DNA of 62,635 bases from Rhizobium tibeticum (GTDB lineage: Bacteria; Pseudomonadota; Alphaproteobacteria; Rhizobiales; Rhizobiaceae): NCBI RefSeq assembly GCF_900110205.1, contig NZ_FOCV01000036.1, forward strand, positions 1-62,635, given 5' to 3'. Made by a program: the position numbers and the translations under genes. Position 1 is the first letter of the stretch. Each line of letters begins with the position of its first letter. The notes under the pieces are model-generated. The model ran no database searches, had not been told where the DNA came from, and saw nothing but the letters and a program-made list of their open reading frames with translations. Below are positions 1 through 8,945 of the stretch, piece after piece.

Positions 1-2
1 CG

Positions 3-230
3 GCCGCGGCGACATTGAAACAACTCGCGGCGGCCATTAAAGCGCGTTGGGTCTGCGAGCAGGCTCATCAGCAGATGAAGGAAGAACTCGGCCTCGATCA
101 CTTCGAAGGCCGATCATGGCAAGGCCTCCATCGACACGCACTGATGACGATGATCGCTTATGCCTTCCTGCAGCATCAGCGCCTATCCAAGGCAAAGCGG
201 GAAAAAAAGGAACAGGCCCGGCCCGCCTAA
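3..230 (+). CDS. Transposase, C-terminal fragment (IS701-like DDE family), cut by window edge
   Basis: The reading frame is open to the left edge of the window and ends at a TAA at 228-230, so only the last 75 or so residues are seen. The stretch with EELGLDHFEGRSW followed by LHRHALMTMIAYAFL is the typical C-terminal end of IS701/IS4-superfamily DDE transposases, where the last catalytic Glu helix lies. The catalytic Asp residues would be upstream of the window, so I cannot say whether the element is intact. The bases to about 360 are probably the right end of the element; I could not define its terminal repeat. Confidence 0.75.
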   Translation, partial: AAATLKQLAAAIKARWVCEQAHQQMKEELGLDHFEGRSWQGLHRHALMTMIAYAFLQHQRLSKAKREKKEQARPA

Positions 231-394
231 ACCAACGCTGCCAGCTATCCGGCGCGCCGTCATAGCCGCGCTCTCAAACCACCATCCACCACAACGATGT
301 CCACACTGCCGTATCAGGTTCCAAATGACCCCAAAATCAATTCTGCCAAAGTAGTGCTAGGTTGTGGCCGCGGCAGCAAGAATGGGAGCGCAAG

Positions 395-1393
395 ATGAGA
401 CTTCTCTGCACGTCAATCCTGCTCGCCGCGGGAGTTTGTGCAGCCGCCGCGACTGCGCAGGCTGCCGAATGCGGCAACGTTACCGTTGCTGAAATGAAAT
501 GGGCTTCGGCCGGCATTGCCGCCAACTTCGATAAATTCATTCTCGAGAAGGGTTACGGCTGCTCGGTTAGGATCGTCCCGGGCGACACGATACCGACGTT
601 CCTGTCGATGAACGGAAAAGGTGAGCCGGATATCGCTTCCGAGTTCTGGATCAACTCGGTGCGTACCGAACTCGATAGCGCGGTCAAGGAAGGCAAGCTG
701 ATCCAGGCGGCTGAAATCCTCTCGGAGGGCGCTGTCGAGGGCTGGTGGATTCCGAAATTCATCGCCGATGCCAATCCGGATATCCGCAGCGTAGAGGATG
801 CCCTCAAGCACCCTGAACTCTTCCCGGCGCCGGGCAATTCATCACAGGGCGCGGTCTATAGTTGTCCCGTCGGCTGGAGTTGCCAGATTTCCACGTCAAA
901 TCTGTTCCGTGCGCTGGGCGCCGAGAGGGACGGGTTTCAGCTTATCGAAACCGGCAGCCCGCAGGACCTCGATGATTCCATCGCGGATGCATTCCAGAAA
1001 AAAACCGGCTGGCTTGGCTACTACTGGGCCCCGACCGCCATCCTCGGAAAATACGACATGACGCGCCTGAGCTTCGGCGTGGCTCATGACAAGGCCGAAT
1101 GGGACAAATGCACATCGGTCCCCGGCTGCGCTCGGCCGCAGGTGAATTCCTATCCCGTCTCCCGGGCTTACACGATCGTGACTAAAGCCTTCGCCGAGCG
1201 AGCCGGACCGGCCATGGATTACCTGAAGCTCCGCTCCTGGGACAACACGACGATCAACGAAGTGCTTGCCTGGCAGGATGAGAACCACAAGAGCAACGAG
1301 GACGCCGCGATCTACTTCCTCCAGAATTATGCCGCCCTGTGGACCAAATGGGTTCCCGCCGATGTCGTCCAGAAGGTCAAGGCTGGGCTTTAA
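395..1393 (+). CDS. Glycine betaine/proline-type ABC transporter substrate-binding protein (OpuAC family)
   Basis: Periplasmic binding protein of 332 residues for a quaternary-ammonium type substrate. I start it at the ATG at 395 because it gives a clean signal peptide (MRLLCTSILLAAGVC, cleavage near AQA-AEC); an in-frame TTG at 362 only adds a charged extension. The mature part begins with the family-typical VTVAEMKWASAG and continues with the aromatic-rich WWIPKF and LGYYWAPTAI regions expected around the ligand cage of OpuAC/ProX-like proteins. No permease or ATPase gene follows, and a transposase remnant lies directly upstream, so it is an orphan here. The exact ligand (betaine, proline betaine, choline) cannot be told. 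Confidence 0.87.
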   Translation: MRLLCTSILLAAGVCAAAATAQAAECGNVTVAEMKWASAGIAANFDKFILEKGYGCSVRIVPGDTIPTFLSMNGKGEPDIASEFWINSVRTELDSAVKEGKLIQAAEILSEGAVEGWWIPKFIADANPDIRSVEDALKHPELFPAPGNSSQGAVYSCPVGWSCQISTSNLFRALGAERDGFQLIETGSPQDLDDSIADAFQKKTGWLGYYWAPTAILGKYDMTRLSFGVAHDKAEWDKCTSVPGCARPQVNSYPVSRAYTIVTKAFAERAGPAMDYLKLRSWDNTTINEVLAWQDENHKSNEDAAIYFLQNYAALWTKWVPADVVQKVKAGL

Positions 1394-1488
1394 GGCGAGC
1401 AAGGCAATCCCTCGCCTGCCGATGCGTCTTTCTCGATAGGACCTCGCACGGCCTTGACGAACAGGCGAAATCCCACGTCGTCCTGCTG

Positions 1489-1746
1489 ATGGAGAATGCG
1501 GCACAGGACGAGAACGTCATCGATGGTCTTTACCGCCACCTGAACAACGCGGCGAGCTCACGGTTTGTGAACACGCTGAAACTCGAGAATCTTGGGAAAT
1601 GGATTGGCGAGGCGGCGCCGGCCCGCTTGCAGATTCGTCTCATGGAGGCCGCGAAATCAAGCCAGGATCCGGCCTATGTGGCGTTGCGGGCCGGGCTTTT
1701 GCGTACCGGCGGGCTGGAAAAGGCCTACCCGCCGGCAGCGATCTGA
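1489..1746 (+). CDS. Possible small protein of unknown function
   Basis: An 85-residue open frame from the ATG at 1489. Its C-terminal part (LYRHLNNAASSRFVNTLKL, then GEAAPARLQIRLMEAAKS) has a sensible amphipathic composition, but I recognise no family. There is no good Shine-Dalgarno sequence before the ATG, and the frame continues upstream into the end of the binding-protein gene, so it could also be a decayed remnant. It ends 7 bases before the end of the convergent entericidin-like gene. Confidence 0.3.
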   Translation: MENAAQDENVIDGLYRHLNNAASSRFVNTLKLENLGKWIGEAAPARLQIRLMEAAKSSQDPAYVALRAGLLRTGGLEKAYPPAAI

Positions 1747-1753
1747 TGGCGTA

Positions 1754-1909
1754 TTACCGCGTCGCCGCGCGGCCGACCGAACGGCCCGCATCCTGAGTCG
1801 CGTTCACGGCATTTGCCGTATCGCGACCGATGCCGCGGATCGTATTCCCACACGAGGAAAGCACGAGCAGAATTGCGAGGGCGGAGCCGATTTTGGCCAT
1901 TGTAATCAT
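1754..1909 (-). CDS. Entericidin-like small lipoprotein (EcnA/B family)
   Basis: A 51-residue protein starting MITMAKIGSALAILL with a lipoprotein signal ending in LSSC (Cys20), so it should be lipidated and sit in the envelope. After the Cys comes GNTIRGIGRDTANAVNATQD, the hallmark of entericidins (C-N-T-x-x-G-x-G-x-D). An AGAGGA Shine-Dalgarno sequence lies 8 bases before the ATG at 1909; a second ATG at 1900 is also possible. Entericidin B of E. coli is a stress-induced bacteriolytic lipoprotein and EcnA is described as its antidote; which of these the rhizobial proteins resemble in function is not known. No second entericidin gene is next to it. Confidence 0.82.
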   Translation of the reverse strand: MITMAKIGSALAILLVLSSCGNTIRGIGRDTANAVNATQDAGRSVGRAATR

Positions 1910-2001
1910 TGCGAAATCCTCTTTCTCAACCATCCAGGGCGCGGCGACAGCCGCCGTGCGCGTTAAACGCCGAAGGAAGAAAAGAGGTCACCGCAAACTT
2001 G

Positions 2002-2901
2002 TCAAGCAGCAACGGCCTTGGCTTTTTCCGCAAAGGCAAAGCGGATGCTTTCAGCCACTGCCCGCATCGGGCCATTCATCTGCGACGCAGTGAGGAGCCT
2101 GATGTCGAAGGAGCCGAGTTCAGGCAACCCCTCCTGCACGCCGAGGATTGTCATCTCATCGGTGACATAGGAGCGCGGCAACGGTGCGATCGCCAGGTCG
2201 GAAACCACCGCCGCTCGCTGGGCCATCGTGTGGCCGCTGAGGAAGGCGACACGATAACCGCGCTTCATGCGCTCAAGTTGAGACAGTGCCTCGGAGCGCC
2301 AGATGCAGCCATCCTCCCAGATCGAGATCGGCAGCGGATCGCGGCGGTGCGCCGTACCGCACTTGGCGCCGGCCCATATCAGCCGCTCGCGAAAAACGAT
2401 CTCGCCATCCGTCGGCAGGGGACGCGTCGCGCAATTGATCAGTGCCAGGTCCAGCCGCTGCTCTTCCATGCGCTTCTTGAGGCCGATGCTCATGTCGATG
2501 GTGACATCGACCATGATGCTCGGGAAACTCTCGGCGAAGCTTTTCAGGATGCTCGGCAGCAGTCGTTCGCCGATATCCTCCGGTGCGCCAAGCCGCACGA
2601 CGCCGCTGAGCTCGGGCATAATGAATCGCGAAACCGCCTCGTTCGACAAAGCAAGCATGTTTCGCGCATAGGAAAGCAGCAGTTCGCCATGCTGGGTCAG
2701 GCTGACCGACCGCGCATCCCGCAGGAAGAGCGTGGCACCGAGCTGTTCCTCCAGCTTCTTGATCTGCATGGAGACGGCCGATGGTGTCCGATAGACAGCC
2801 TCGGCGGCCGTGGAAAAATTGCCGGTCTCTGCGATGGCAACAAACGTGCGCAGCACGTCGTTATCAAGCAAGGGAATGGGACGGCGAAAGGGAATGCTCA
2901 T
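2002..2901 (-). CDS. LysR-family transcriptional regulator
   Basis: A 299-residue regulator from the ATG at 2901; the frame is open further upstream but that extension is not LysR-like. Residues 10-70 form the winged helix-turn-helix (LDNDVLRTFVAIAETGNFSTAA, then SAVSMQIKKLEEQLG), and the rest is a periplasmic-binding-protein-like effector domain. It is divergent from the small DUF1127 gene at 3016, with about 115 bases between them, so it may control that gene and itself as LysR proteins often do. No neighbouring enzyme gene suggests an effector. Confidence 0.88.
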   Translation of the reverse strand: MSIPFRRPIPLLDNDVLRTFVAIAETGNFSTAAEAVYRTPSAVSMQIKKLEEQLGATLFLRDARSVSLTQHGELLLSYARNMLALSNEAVSRFIMPELSGVVRLGAPEDIGERLLPSILKSFAESFPSIMVDVTIDMSIGLKKRMEEQRLDLALINCATRPLPTDGEIVFRERLIWAGAKCGTAHRRDPLPISIWEDGCIWRSEALSQLERMKRGYRVAFLSGHTMAQRAAVVSDLAIAPLPRSYVTDEMTILGVQEGLPELGSFDIRLLTASQMNGPMRAVAESIRFAFAEKAKAVAA

Positions 2902-3015
2902 CGTCGCATCTTTCAATTTTTCTGAATTTGAATTCCCTATCATTTTGTTTGATTGAAAGTCAACCGGGCAATACCCTTCGATCGTAGCGGCTAGTACTGA
3001 TGAAAGGAGGCCGCG

Positions 3016-3177
3016 ATGAGCACTCTCAATGCAATCTTCGACATCTTCTACGCATTCAGATCGCGTCAGATCACACGTCAGGCACGCAATCGAACGCGAG
3101 ATCAGTTGGCGCGACTGCCGAGACATCTCGCCGATGACCTCGGTCTGCGAGCTTTGGGTATGACACCCCCTTGCTGA
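3016..3177 (+). CDS. Small arginine-rich DUF1127 protein
   Basis: A 53-residue protein with a perfect Shine-Dalgarno sequence (AAAGGAGG at 3003-3010) 5 bases before the ATG. The sequence is helical and rich in Arg (9 of 53), ending in RLPRHLADDLGL, the DUF1127 signature usually written LxxLxxxxLxDIGL. Short DUF1127 proteins in Agrobacterium have been linked to metabolic and RNA-related regulation, but the role of this one is unknown. It is divergent from the LysR gene. Confidence 0.8.
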   Translation: MSTLNAIFDIFYAFRSRQITRQARNRTRDQLARLPRHLADDLGLRALGMTPPC

Positions 3178-3264
3178 GGAGGCAGCTTATATCCTTGCAC
3201 CTTCAAAGACGCGGTGAAAGGTTCTAATATACGCTCCGGGGCGCGGCTACGGAGCGGAACGACC

Positions 3265-4071
3265 ATGGCGATGAATGACGCGTGTTTCCAAGGTGATATC
3301 CCTGCAGCCTATGATCGGTACCTGGTGCCGATCCTGTTTGACCCTTATGCGGCCGATCTGGCGCAGCGCTTGGCGCTGCTTCATCCGCACCGCGTTCTCG
3401 AAGTCGCAGCGGGGTCCGGCGCCCTGACGCGTGCGATATCGTCGGCGCTTCCGCACGCCGAAATCATCGCCACCGATTTGAACCAGGCCATGCTGGATGT
3501 CGCCGCGTTGAGACATTCCGGAGGGCATGTCGCATGGCGACAGGCCGACGCGTTGAGCCTGCCCTTCCCCGATCAGATCTTTGACGCTGTCACAAGCCAG
3601 TTCGGCGTCATGTTCTTTCCCGACAAGCACCGCGCCTACCGCGAAATCCTGCGCGTGCTGAGGCCGAAGGGGACGCTCCTCTTCAACACCTGGGACGCCG
3701 TCGAGAACAACGATTTCGCAAAGGCTGTCAAGGCCGCGACGGATGCACTGTTTCCAGACGATCCGCCGGATTTCTTCCGGCGGACACCGCACGGCTACTT
3801 TGATGCCGAGGCTATCCTATCTGAAATCGAGCGGGCCGGCTTCCGCTCGGCGACCTTTGCAAAGGTCGAAAAGACTGCCCGTGCATCCTCGGCAAGGGAC
3901 GCGGCGACCGCCTTCTGCAAGGGCAGTCCGCTCCGCATGGAAATCGAAGCACGCGAACCGAAGGTCGATGTCCTGGCACGAGTAACCGAGATCCTTGAAC
4001 AGATCTTTGGAAAAGGTCCGATCGAAGGCCGGATGTCGGCGCTCGTGTTCACCGCCGAGGCGCGAGGCTAG
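3265..4071 (+). CDS. Class I SAM-dependent methyltransferase (UbiE/Methyltransf_11-like)
   Basis: A 268-residue methyltransferase. Motif I is VLEVAAGSGALTRAI near residues 44-58, the acidic residue ending strand 2 is in IIATDLNQAML, and motif III-like ILRVLRPKGTLLFNTWD follows. I chose the ATG at 3265, preceded by GGAG at 3251-3254, over the GTG at 3214. Such proteins methylate small molecules or lipids in the cytoplasm; no neighbour shows the substrate. A terminator-like hairpin follows at 4243-4273. Confidence 0.85.
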   Translation: MAMNDACFQGDIPAAYDRYLVPILFDPYAADLAQRLALLHPHRVLEVAAGSGALTRAISSALPHAEIIATDLNQAMLDVAALRHSGGHVAWRQADALSLPFPDQIFDAVTSQFGVMFFPDKHRAYREILRVLRPKGTLLFNTWDAVENNDFAKAVKAATDALFPDDPPDFFRRTPHGYFDAEAILSEIERAGFRSATFAKVEKTARASSARDAATAFCKGSPLRMEIEAREPKVDVLARVTEILEQIFGKGPIEGRMSALVFTAEARG

Positions 4072-4390
4072 ACCTGACAAGCTCTCACCCCGCTCTTTCC
4101 CTGGCACCAAAACGACCGCCTATCGTCGACAACGCACCGATGGGCCGTGTCCTGGAACATTCAACGCTGAGCGGCGTTCTTTCTATGCAACGCAACCCTT
4201 TGTCGTTGCACCGGCTGCATGTCCCTCAACTGCAGTCACATAAGCCCGGCGCTGTCCAAACCAGCACCGGGCTCTTCCCGTCATCTCGCGCACGACATTC
4301 ACCCTTCGGATAATTCAGCATCAACTAAAATAGAACTTGAAATCGCGGCTTCGGAAACGATGATGCTTGCCCTCAGCCAGGAGGGTAGCG
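4072..4390. other. Intergenic stretch with one hairpin, no gene seen
   Basis: I see no convincing coding frame here apart from short frames without ribosome sites. The only clear structure is the stem-loop listed separately at 4243-4273. Confidence 0.5.
4243..4273 (+). terminator. Probable terminator hairpin
   Basis: AGCCCGGCGCTG pairs with CAGCACCGGGCT (one mismatch) around a 7-base loop. The stem is followed by CTTCCC rather than a clean T-run. It may end transcription of the methyltransferase gene, although it is about 170 bases downstream. Confidence 0.5.
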
Positions 4391-4618
4391 ATGTCACAGT
4401 ACCAGGAGACGCGGCGGTTCAAATGCACGGGTGACGCTGGAAATCCCTGCATCGTCATTGAACAGATCAGGGTTGCCGATGAAGCCATCTCCAGCCCTAG
4501 AACCGACTACATGACGGTGGATGGCGAGGTCGCCAATCGCCTCGACAGGAAGCACTTTCTGATCTTGATGAAGGGTGAGGTGGTGAAGATTCAGAGGGCT
4601 CTGAGGAGAAAACATTGA
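4391..4618 (+). CDS. Small hypothetical protein
   Basis: A 75-residue protein from the ATG at 4391, with GAGG 6 bases upstream. The sequence has an N-terminal part with two Cys (FKCTGDAGNPC) and a basic C-terminus (KIQRALRRKH). The coding-like composition and ribosome site favour a real gene. I recognise no family. Confidence 0.55.
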   Translation: MSQYQETRRFKCTGDAGNPCIVIEQIRVADEAISSPRTDYMTVDGEVANRLDRKHFLILMKGEVVKIQRALRRKH

Positions 4619-4801
4619 GCTAGGTCGGTCGGCGTCGGCATCGCAGCAGGCGCCAGACACCTGGTCGGACAGTCCTGCCCATGGGCTTTGACGTCGCCGC
4701 CCGGGCAGATGTCATCAGCGCGTCATGTGACGGTGATGTCTTAACGCACCGGGCGCTGAGACTCGTTTTCATTCCGGCGCTGTTCACCGCTGGAATGACT
4801 G

Positions 4802-5956
4802 ATGCTGTATATCATTGCCCTCGCCGGTGCCTTACTGGCAGCCAATACCCTCAGCCTTATGATCGCGGGATGGCGGATTCGATCGCGCCAAGACGAAACG
4901 CCTAGCGTCCCCGCGCGGCCGCCTGTGTCAGTCGTGGTACCGCTTTGCGGGGTGGAACAGTTTTCGCGAGAGACACTCGAAAGCGCACTGAGCCTGGACT
5001 GGCCCGATTACGAAATCATCTTCTGCGTTGCCGACAAGACCGATCCGGTTGTTTGCCTGGCTGAGGAGGCGCTCCGAAAAAAACCGCTGACAAAGGCGAA
5101 GATTTTCGTGGGGGATGATCGCATCAGCGCAAATCCGAAACTCAACAATTGCGTCAAGGGCTGGAACGCGGCGTCGCATGGGTGGGTGGTTCTTGCCGAT
5201 TCCAACGTCTTGATGCCCACGGACTATCTCGCACGCCTGATGGCTGCATGGCGGCCTGATAGCGGGCTTGTCTGCTCTACCCCACTTGGCTCCCGTCCGA
5301 ACGGATTTTGGGCGGAGGTCGAATGCGCGTTTCTCAACACGCATCAAGCGCGTTGGCAATATGCGGGAGAGGCCCTTGGATTCGGCTTCGCGCAAGGCAA
5401 GAGCATGCTATGGCACAAGAAAACCCTCGACGCCCACGGCGGCATCCAAGCACTTGCGGCTGAAATCGCAGAAGATGCCGCCGCTACAAAACTTGTGAAC
5501 ATGATGGGCCTTAAGGTCCATCTCGTCGCCGGGCCGTTCGAGCAGCCCCTGGGAAGAAGAACCTTCCGCGACGTGTGGGCCAGACAGTGCCGTTGGGCGC
5601 GGTTGAGACGCGTCACCTTCCTTCATTTCTTCGCGCCGGAAATACTGCTTGGCGTGGTTCCGCCTCTATTTCTATGCATGAGCGCTGCGCTTATTTCCGG
5701 GGCCAGTCTTTTCGTAGCAGCCTTCGCGGTTTTATGCGCCGCCTACGCACCAGAACTTATTCTTGCAGCCCGCAAGAATTGGTACCTATCCCCGCTGTCG
5801 CTCGTCGCAATGGTCACGCGCGATGCCCTGCTCCCAATCATCTGGTTGAGGAGCTGGATGGCCGGGAGCTTCGATTGGCGCGGAAACAGGATGGTGATCG
5901 GATCGCAAGCGTCTCGTCTCGAAGCTGGCGTGGCCGGACCCATTGCAAGCCCGTAG
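4802..5956 (+). CDS. Ceramide glucosyltransferase-like glycosyltransferase (GT2/GT21), membrane-bound
   Basis: A 384-residue integral membrane glycosyltransferase that should add sugar to a lipid acceptor. An N-terminal membrane helix (residues 1-24) is followed by a GT-A fold: VSVVVPLCGVE, then VLADSNVLM (the DxD-equivalent), EDAAATK and the RQCRW motif (Q/RxxRW) of GT21 and processive enzymes, and finally two or three C-terminal membrane helices. Rhizobiaceae use GT21 relatives for glucosylceramide or glycosyl-diacylglycerol synthesis. I cannot say which acceptor this one uses. It is a single gene in this context. Confidence 0.82.
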   Translation: MLYIIALAGALLAANTLSLMIAGWRIRSRQDETPSVPARPPVSVVVPLCGVEQFSRETLESALSLDWPDYEIIFCVADKTDPVVCLAEEALRKKPLTKAKIFVGDDRISANPKLNNCVKGWNAASHGWVVLADSNVLMPTDYLARLMAAWRPDSGLVCSTPLGSRPNGFWAEVECAFLNTHQARWQYAGEALGFGFAQGKSMLWHKKTLDAHGGIQALAAEIAEDAAATKLVNMMGLKVHLVAGPFEQPLGRRTFRDVWARQCRWARLRRVTFLHFFAPEILLGVVPPLFLCMSAALISGASLFVAAFAVLCAAYAPELILAARKNWYLSPLSLVAMVTRDALLPIIWLRSWMAGSFDWRGNRMVIGSQASRLEAGVAGPIASP

Positions 5957-6175
5957 CAACTGCGGGCGCATTCGAGAACTCCTCGTACTCGTCTCGAAGC
6001 TGCCCCATCCCAGGTCAGCGGAGCCGAATTTTCAGGGTTTGAGCTCAACTTGGCAAAGGACCGATGAGCCGCTCATCCGCGAAATTGGCACTTGTTGCCG
6101 ATCGCGCTGTGCGCCACGAACCGCTGGATGGGCGCCCTGTTTGGCTCGCGTGCTTCTCCAGGCGCGCATGTCAAC

Positions 6176-8368
6176 TTATCGCTTCGCCTGCAAATCAATG
6201 ACATTTGCCCCAACCATCATGTCGAATGCTTCCTTGGGCATGGGCTTCGACAAGAGGTACCCTTGCAGATGATCGCAACCGAGTTCTTTGAGGATGGCGC
6301 GCTGCTCTTCGGTCTCCACTCCTTCCGCAGTTGTCTTCAGCCCCTTGGCCCTTGCCAGCCTTATCATCGCCTCGACGATAGCTCGGTTGTCAGCCTCTTG
6401 GCTGCCGAAGCCGTCCACGAAGCTTTTGTCGATCTTGATACGATCGACTGCGATATACTGTAGGCGACCGAAGGAGGAGAAGCCCGTGCCAAAATCGTCC
6501 AGCGCGAAGCGGACGCCTATGGAGCGAAGTGCCTCGATATTCCGTTGGCATTCCCCTACGCTGTCGAGAAGCGTGCCCTCGGTTATTTCGATCTCCAGCC
6601 GTGTCGGGTCGATCCCATGATTGTTCAAAGCCGCAATGACCCTGAGCGCATACGCCTCGCTTCGAAGCTCGACGGGTGAGGCGTTGATCGCAATCTCGAG
6701 ATCCGGCCAACGCTGGGCCGCCAGGCAGGCCTCCTCAAGAACAAGATCGCCAAGTTGGGCGATGACGCCGCACTCTTCGGCAATAGGAATGAACACTTCC
6801 GGGCTGATAAGACCTCTTGAGGGGTGCTTCCATCGAAGGAGCGCCTCGGCGCCAAACAAGGCTCCATTCGGGGCAGCGTAGACCGGCTGAAAATGCACCT
6901 CCAGATCTCTGCGATTCTGGACCGCCAGCCGAAGGTCGCATTCAAGTTCGCGGCGGTCTTGGACCAAGTCGTCCATGTGGGGTCCAAAGATCGCAAAGCG
7001 GTTCCTACCCGCCGCCTTCGCATTATAGAGAGCGATGTCAGCCTTCCGCGTCATGTCGGATGGATCAACATCAGGTCCGATACCAATCACAACACCAATG
7101 CTCGCACCGATGCTGATTGGCGTTCCGTTGATCTCGAACGGACGCCGCATGGATTCGATGACTCGCCTGCACGACTGCGAGATCTGATCGTTCGTGACAT
7201 CCGTGATGACCGCGGTAAACTCATCGCCTCCGAGCCTGCCAACAACACCGTCCGCAAAAATCTCGCGCAACCTGTCGGCTACGAGCACGAGGAGCTGATC
7301 GCCAACAGGATGCCCCAATGTATCATTCACCTGCTTGAAACGATCAAGATCCATGAACAGGACCGCGTTCGACTGGGTCGCGGCGGACCCTGAGATCGCT
7401 GTAGCCAAATGCTCAGCAAACTGCGCCCGGTTGGCCAGTCCAGTGAGGGTGTCGTGCCGAGCGAGATGTTCAAGCTCGGCCCTGCTCTGCCGTAGCTTCC
7501 GGTTTCGCGCACCAATCATCGCCCCCATTCCTGCCAGCGCGACGAACACGGATAGTCCGACAGCGCTCAAAGCCGGGCGAACTGACTTGGCGACAGCTTC
7601 CCCTGGTTCAAAGGGACGCCAGGAGAAGTATCCGAATTCTTTGCCGTCAGCACTTCCAATTGCCGCGAAAGACCGTTTGTCTTGCAGCGCCTTGGTCCAG
7701 GCAAAGGTGAGGTCATCAAACTGATATTCGCTCGACATCCCCGTCAGGAAGCTGCCATCGAGATAACGAATGGCAACATGGAAATATATCTCCGAAGGGC
7801 TCTGCTTGACGTTCCCGGTGTCAGAGACGATCGGCTTCACGCTGACGATTGCCGGGTGGCTGTTGACGGTTGAGAGATCACTTTCCCCAATACTCAAGAC
7901 TTGGTCAGAAATCCCGGTGTCGTCACCGTCAACGAGCCTTGCGCGCAGCCGGCCCGCCAACGGCGACACGACATCCCGGACCTGTTGGTACGCTTTCGCC
8001 GCATTCGCCTCGTCCGAAGCAAAAACATAGACTGCGCGACCATCCGGAGCGATCACATAAGCGCGGTCGTGCTGAAAGTAGGTGAACATCCACTTGCCGA
8101 GGTTCATCTCCATCCAGTCCGCATTGCCGTCGCTGACGTTGCGAACCGCATCGTCCCAGACAGTCGCACTCTCCTGGTCGTGGGCCACCGCCGCCTGCAT
8201 TTTCGAAACGAGCGTCTCGGCAAGATGCTTTTGACGGTCGGCTGCGATTTTATCGCTCCTTTCGGTGGCAAACTCCAGGACTGCGAAGAGCCCAGTGTAG
8301 ATCGAGAGCGCAGCGAAAAGAGGAAGAACGAAGAGGAGGAGAAGCGGTCGGAAGCGCGCGTATTTCAT
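6176..8368 (-). CDS. Membrane diguanylate cyclase/phosphodiesterase with periplasmic CHASE4-like sensor, GGDEF and EAL domains
   Basis: A 730-residue protein for c-di-GMP turnover. Residues 12-32 and about 265-285 are membrane helices flanking a periplasmic domain that looks like CHASE4 (ESATVWDDAVRN motif). The GGDEF domain has an intact GRLGGDEF (GGDEF at 380-384), and the EAL domain has EALLRW (508-513), DDFGTGFSS (624-632), KIDKSFV and EGVETEEQ, so both activities could be present. I see no RxxD inhibitory site before GGDEF. It is transcribed alone, convergent with the glycosyltransferase. Confidence 0.92.
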   Translation of the reverse strand: MKYARFRPLLLLFVLPLFAALSIYTGLFAVLEFATERSDKIAADRQKHLAETLVSKMQAAVAHDQESATVWDDAVRNVSDGNADWMEMNLGKWMFTYFQHDRAYVIAPDGRAVYVFASDEANAAKAYQQVRDVVSPLAGRLRARLVDGDDTGISDQVLSIGESDLSTVNSHPAIVSVKPIVSDTGNVKQSPSEIYFHVAIRYLDGSFLTGMSSEYQFDDLTFAWTKALQDKRSFAAIGSADGKEFGYFSWRPFEPGEAVAKSVRPALSAVGLSVFVALAGMGAMIGARNRKLRQSRAELEHLARHDTLTGLANRAQFAEHLATAISGSAATQSNAVLFMDLDRFKQVNDTLGHPVGDQLLVLVADRLREIFADGVVGRLGGDEFTAVITDVTNDQISQSCRRVIESMRRPFEINGTPISIGASIGVVIGIGPDVDPSDMTRKADIALYNAKAAGRNRFAIFGPHMDDLVQDRRELECDLRLAVQNRRDLEVHFQPVYAAPNGALFGAEALLRWKHPSRGLISPEVFIPIAEECGVIAQLGDLVLEEACLAAQRWPDLEIAINASPVELRSEAYALRVIAALNNHGIDPTRLEIEITEGTLLDSVGECQRNIEALRSIGVRFALDDFGTGFSSFGRLQYIAVDRIKIDKSFVDGFGSQEADNRAIVEAMIRLARAKGLKTTAEGVETEEQRAILKELGCDHLQGYLLSKPMPKEAFDMMVGANVIDLQAKR

Positions 8369-8687
8369 ACTCAGGAGCCCTTTTTATGGTCCCGGTACTA
8401 GCACGCGAACATTAAGGCGCGCTTTCATTGAAACCGGAACTCCAGAATGCAGCGAGCAACCATTGCGGATCCGCTGGCTGCGTTCCCTCTGCATGCATGC
8501 CAAACACGGTGCAAATAGGTTGGCTCTCCTCCGACAATAGATGTTTAGACCGGAGCGACCAGCGCGGCCCGCCATCATTCAAAAATACTGATGGTAGTCA
8601 TAAAATCTATTCGTTTGTTTGATGGGATGGAAACACCCATATTCTAGGCATGAAACAAGCGTCATTCGCCGAGGAAAGGAAAAGGAC
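8369..8687. other. Intergenic promoter region between divergent genes
   Basis: I see no gene in these 319 bases. They must hold the promoters of the GGDEF/EAL gene and of the DUF1127-like gene. An AT-rich part near 8595-8625 carries TTCGTTTGTTTGATG, which resembles TTTTGTTTGATTG in front of the other DUF1127 gene (about 2943-2955). Confidence 0.4.
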
Positions 8688-8885
8688 ATGACGACGATCA
8701 CCGTTAGGCACTCCAAGACGCCTTCAAGCGAAGCCCATCTGCATATTGCCGACTACGCCCGCAAGCTGGTTCGTGCATGGCATCAGTGGCAGGCCGCCCG
8801 CGAAATCGAATCCATGCCTTTCGACATGCGCAAGGACATTGGCTGGCCGTCGGCGGATGACGCGGATGAACGCAAGGTTATGTAA
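8688..8885 (+). CDS. Small DUF1127-like protein
   Basis: A 65-residue protein starting MTTITVRHSK at the ATG at 8688, with AGGAAAGGAAAAGG just upstream. The helical middle (ADYARKLVRAWHQWQ) and the later MPFDMRKDIGW match the DUF1127 pattern (LxDIGL). It is followed at once by a strong terminator hairpin, so it is a single-gene transcript. Function unknown. Confidence 0.7.
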   Translation: MTTITVRHSKTPSSEAHLHIADYARKLVRAWHQWQAAREIESMPFDMRKDIGWPSADDADERKVM

Positions 8886-8909
8886 TGAATCCGACATTCC
8901 TCCCCGTGT

Positions 8910-8945
8910 GAAAGCGGCGCCTCGCATTTGTGCAGCGCCGCTTTC
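8910..8945 (+). terminator. Intrinsic terminator
   Basis: A perfect 11-bp stem, GAAAGCGGCGC with GCGCCGCTTTC, around a 14-base loop, followed by TTCGTCTTT. It lies 25 bases after the stop of the DUF1127-like gene. Confidence 0.75.
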
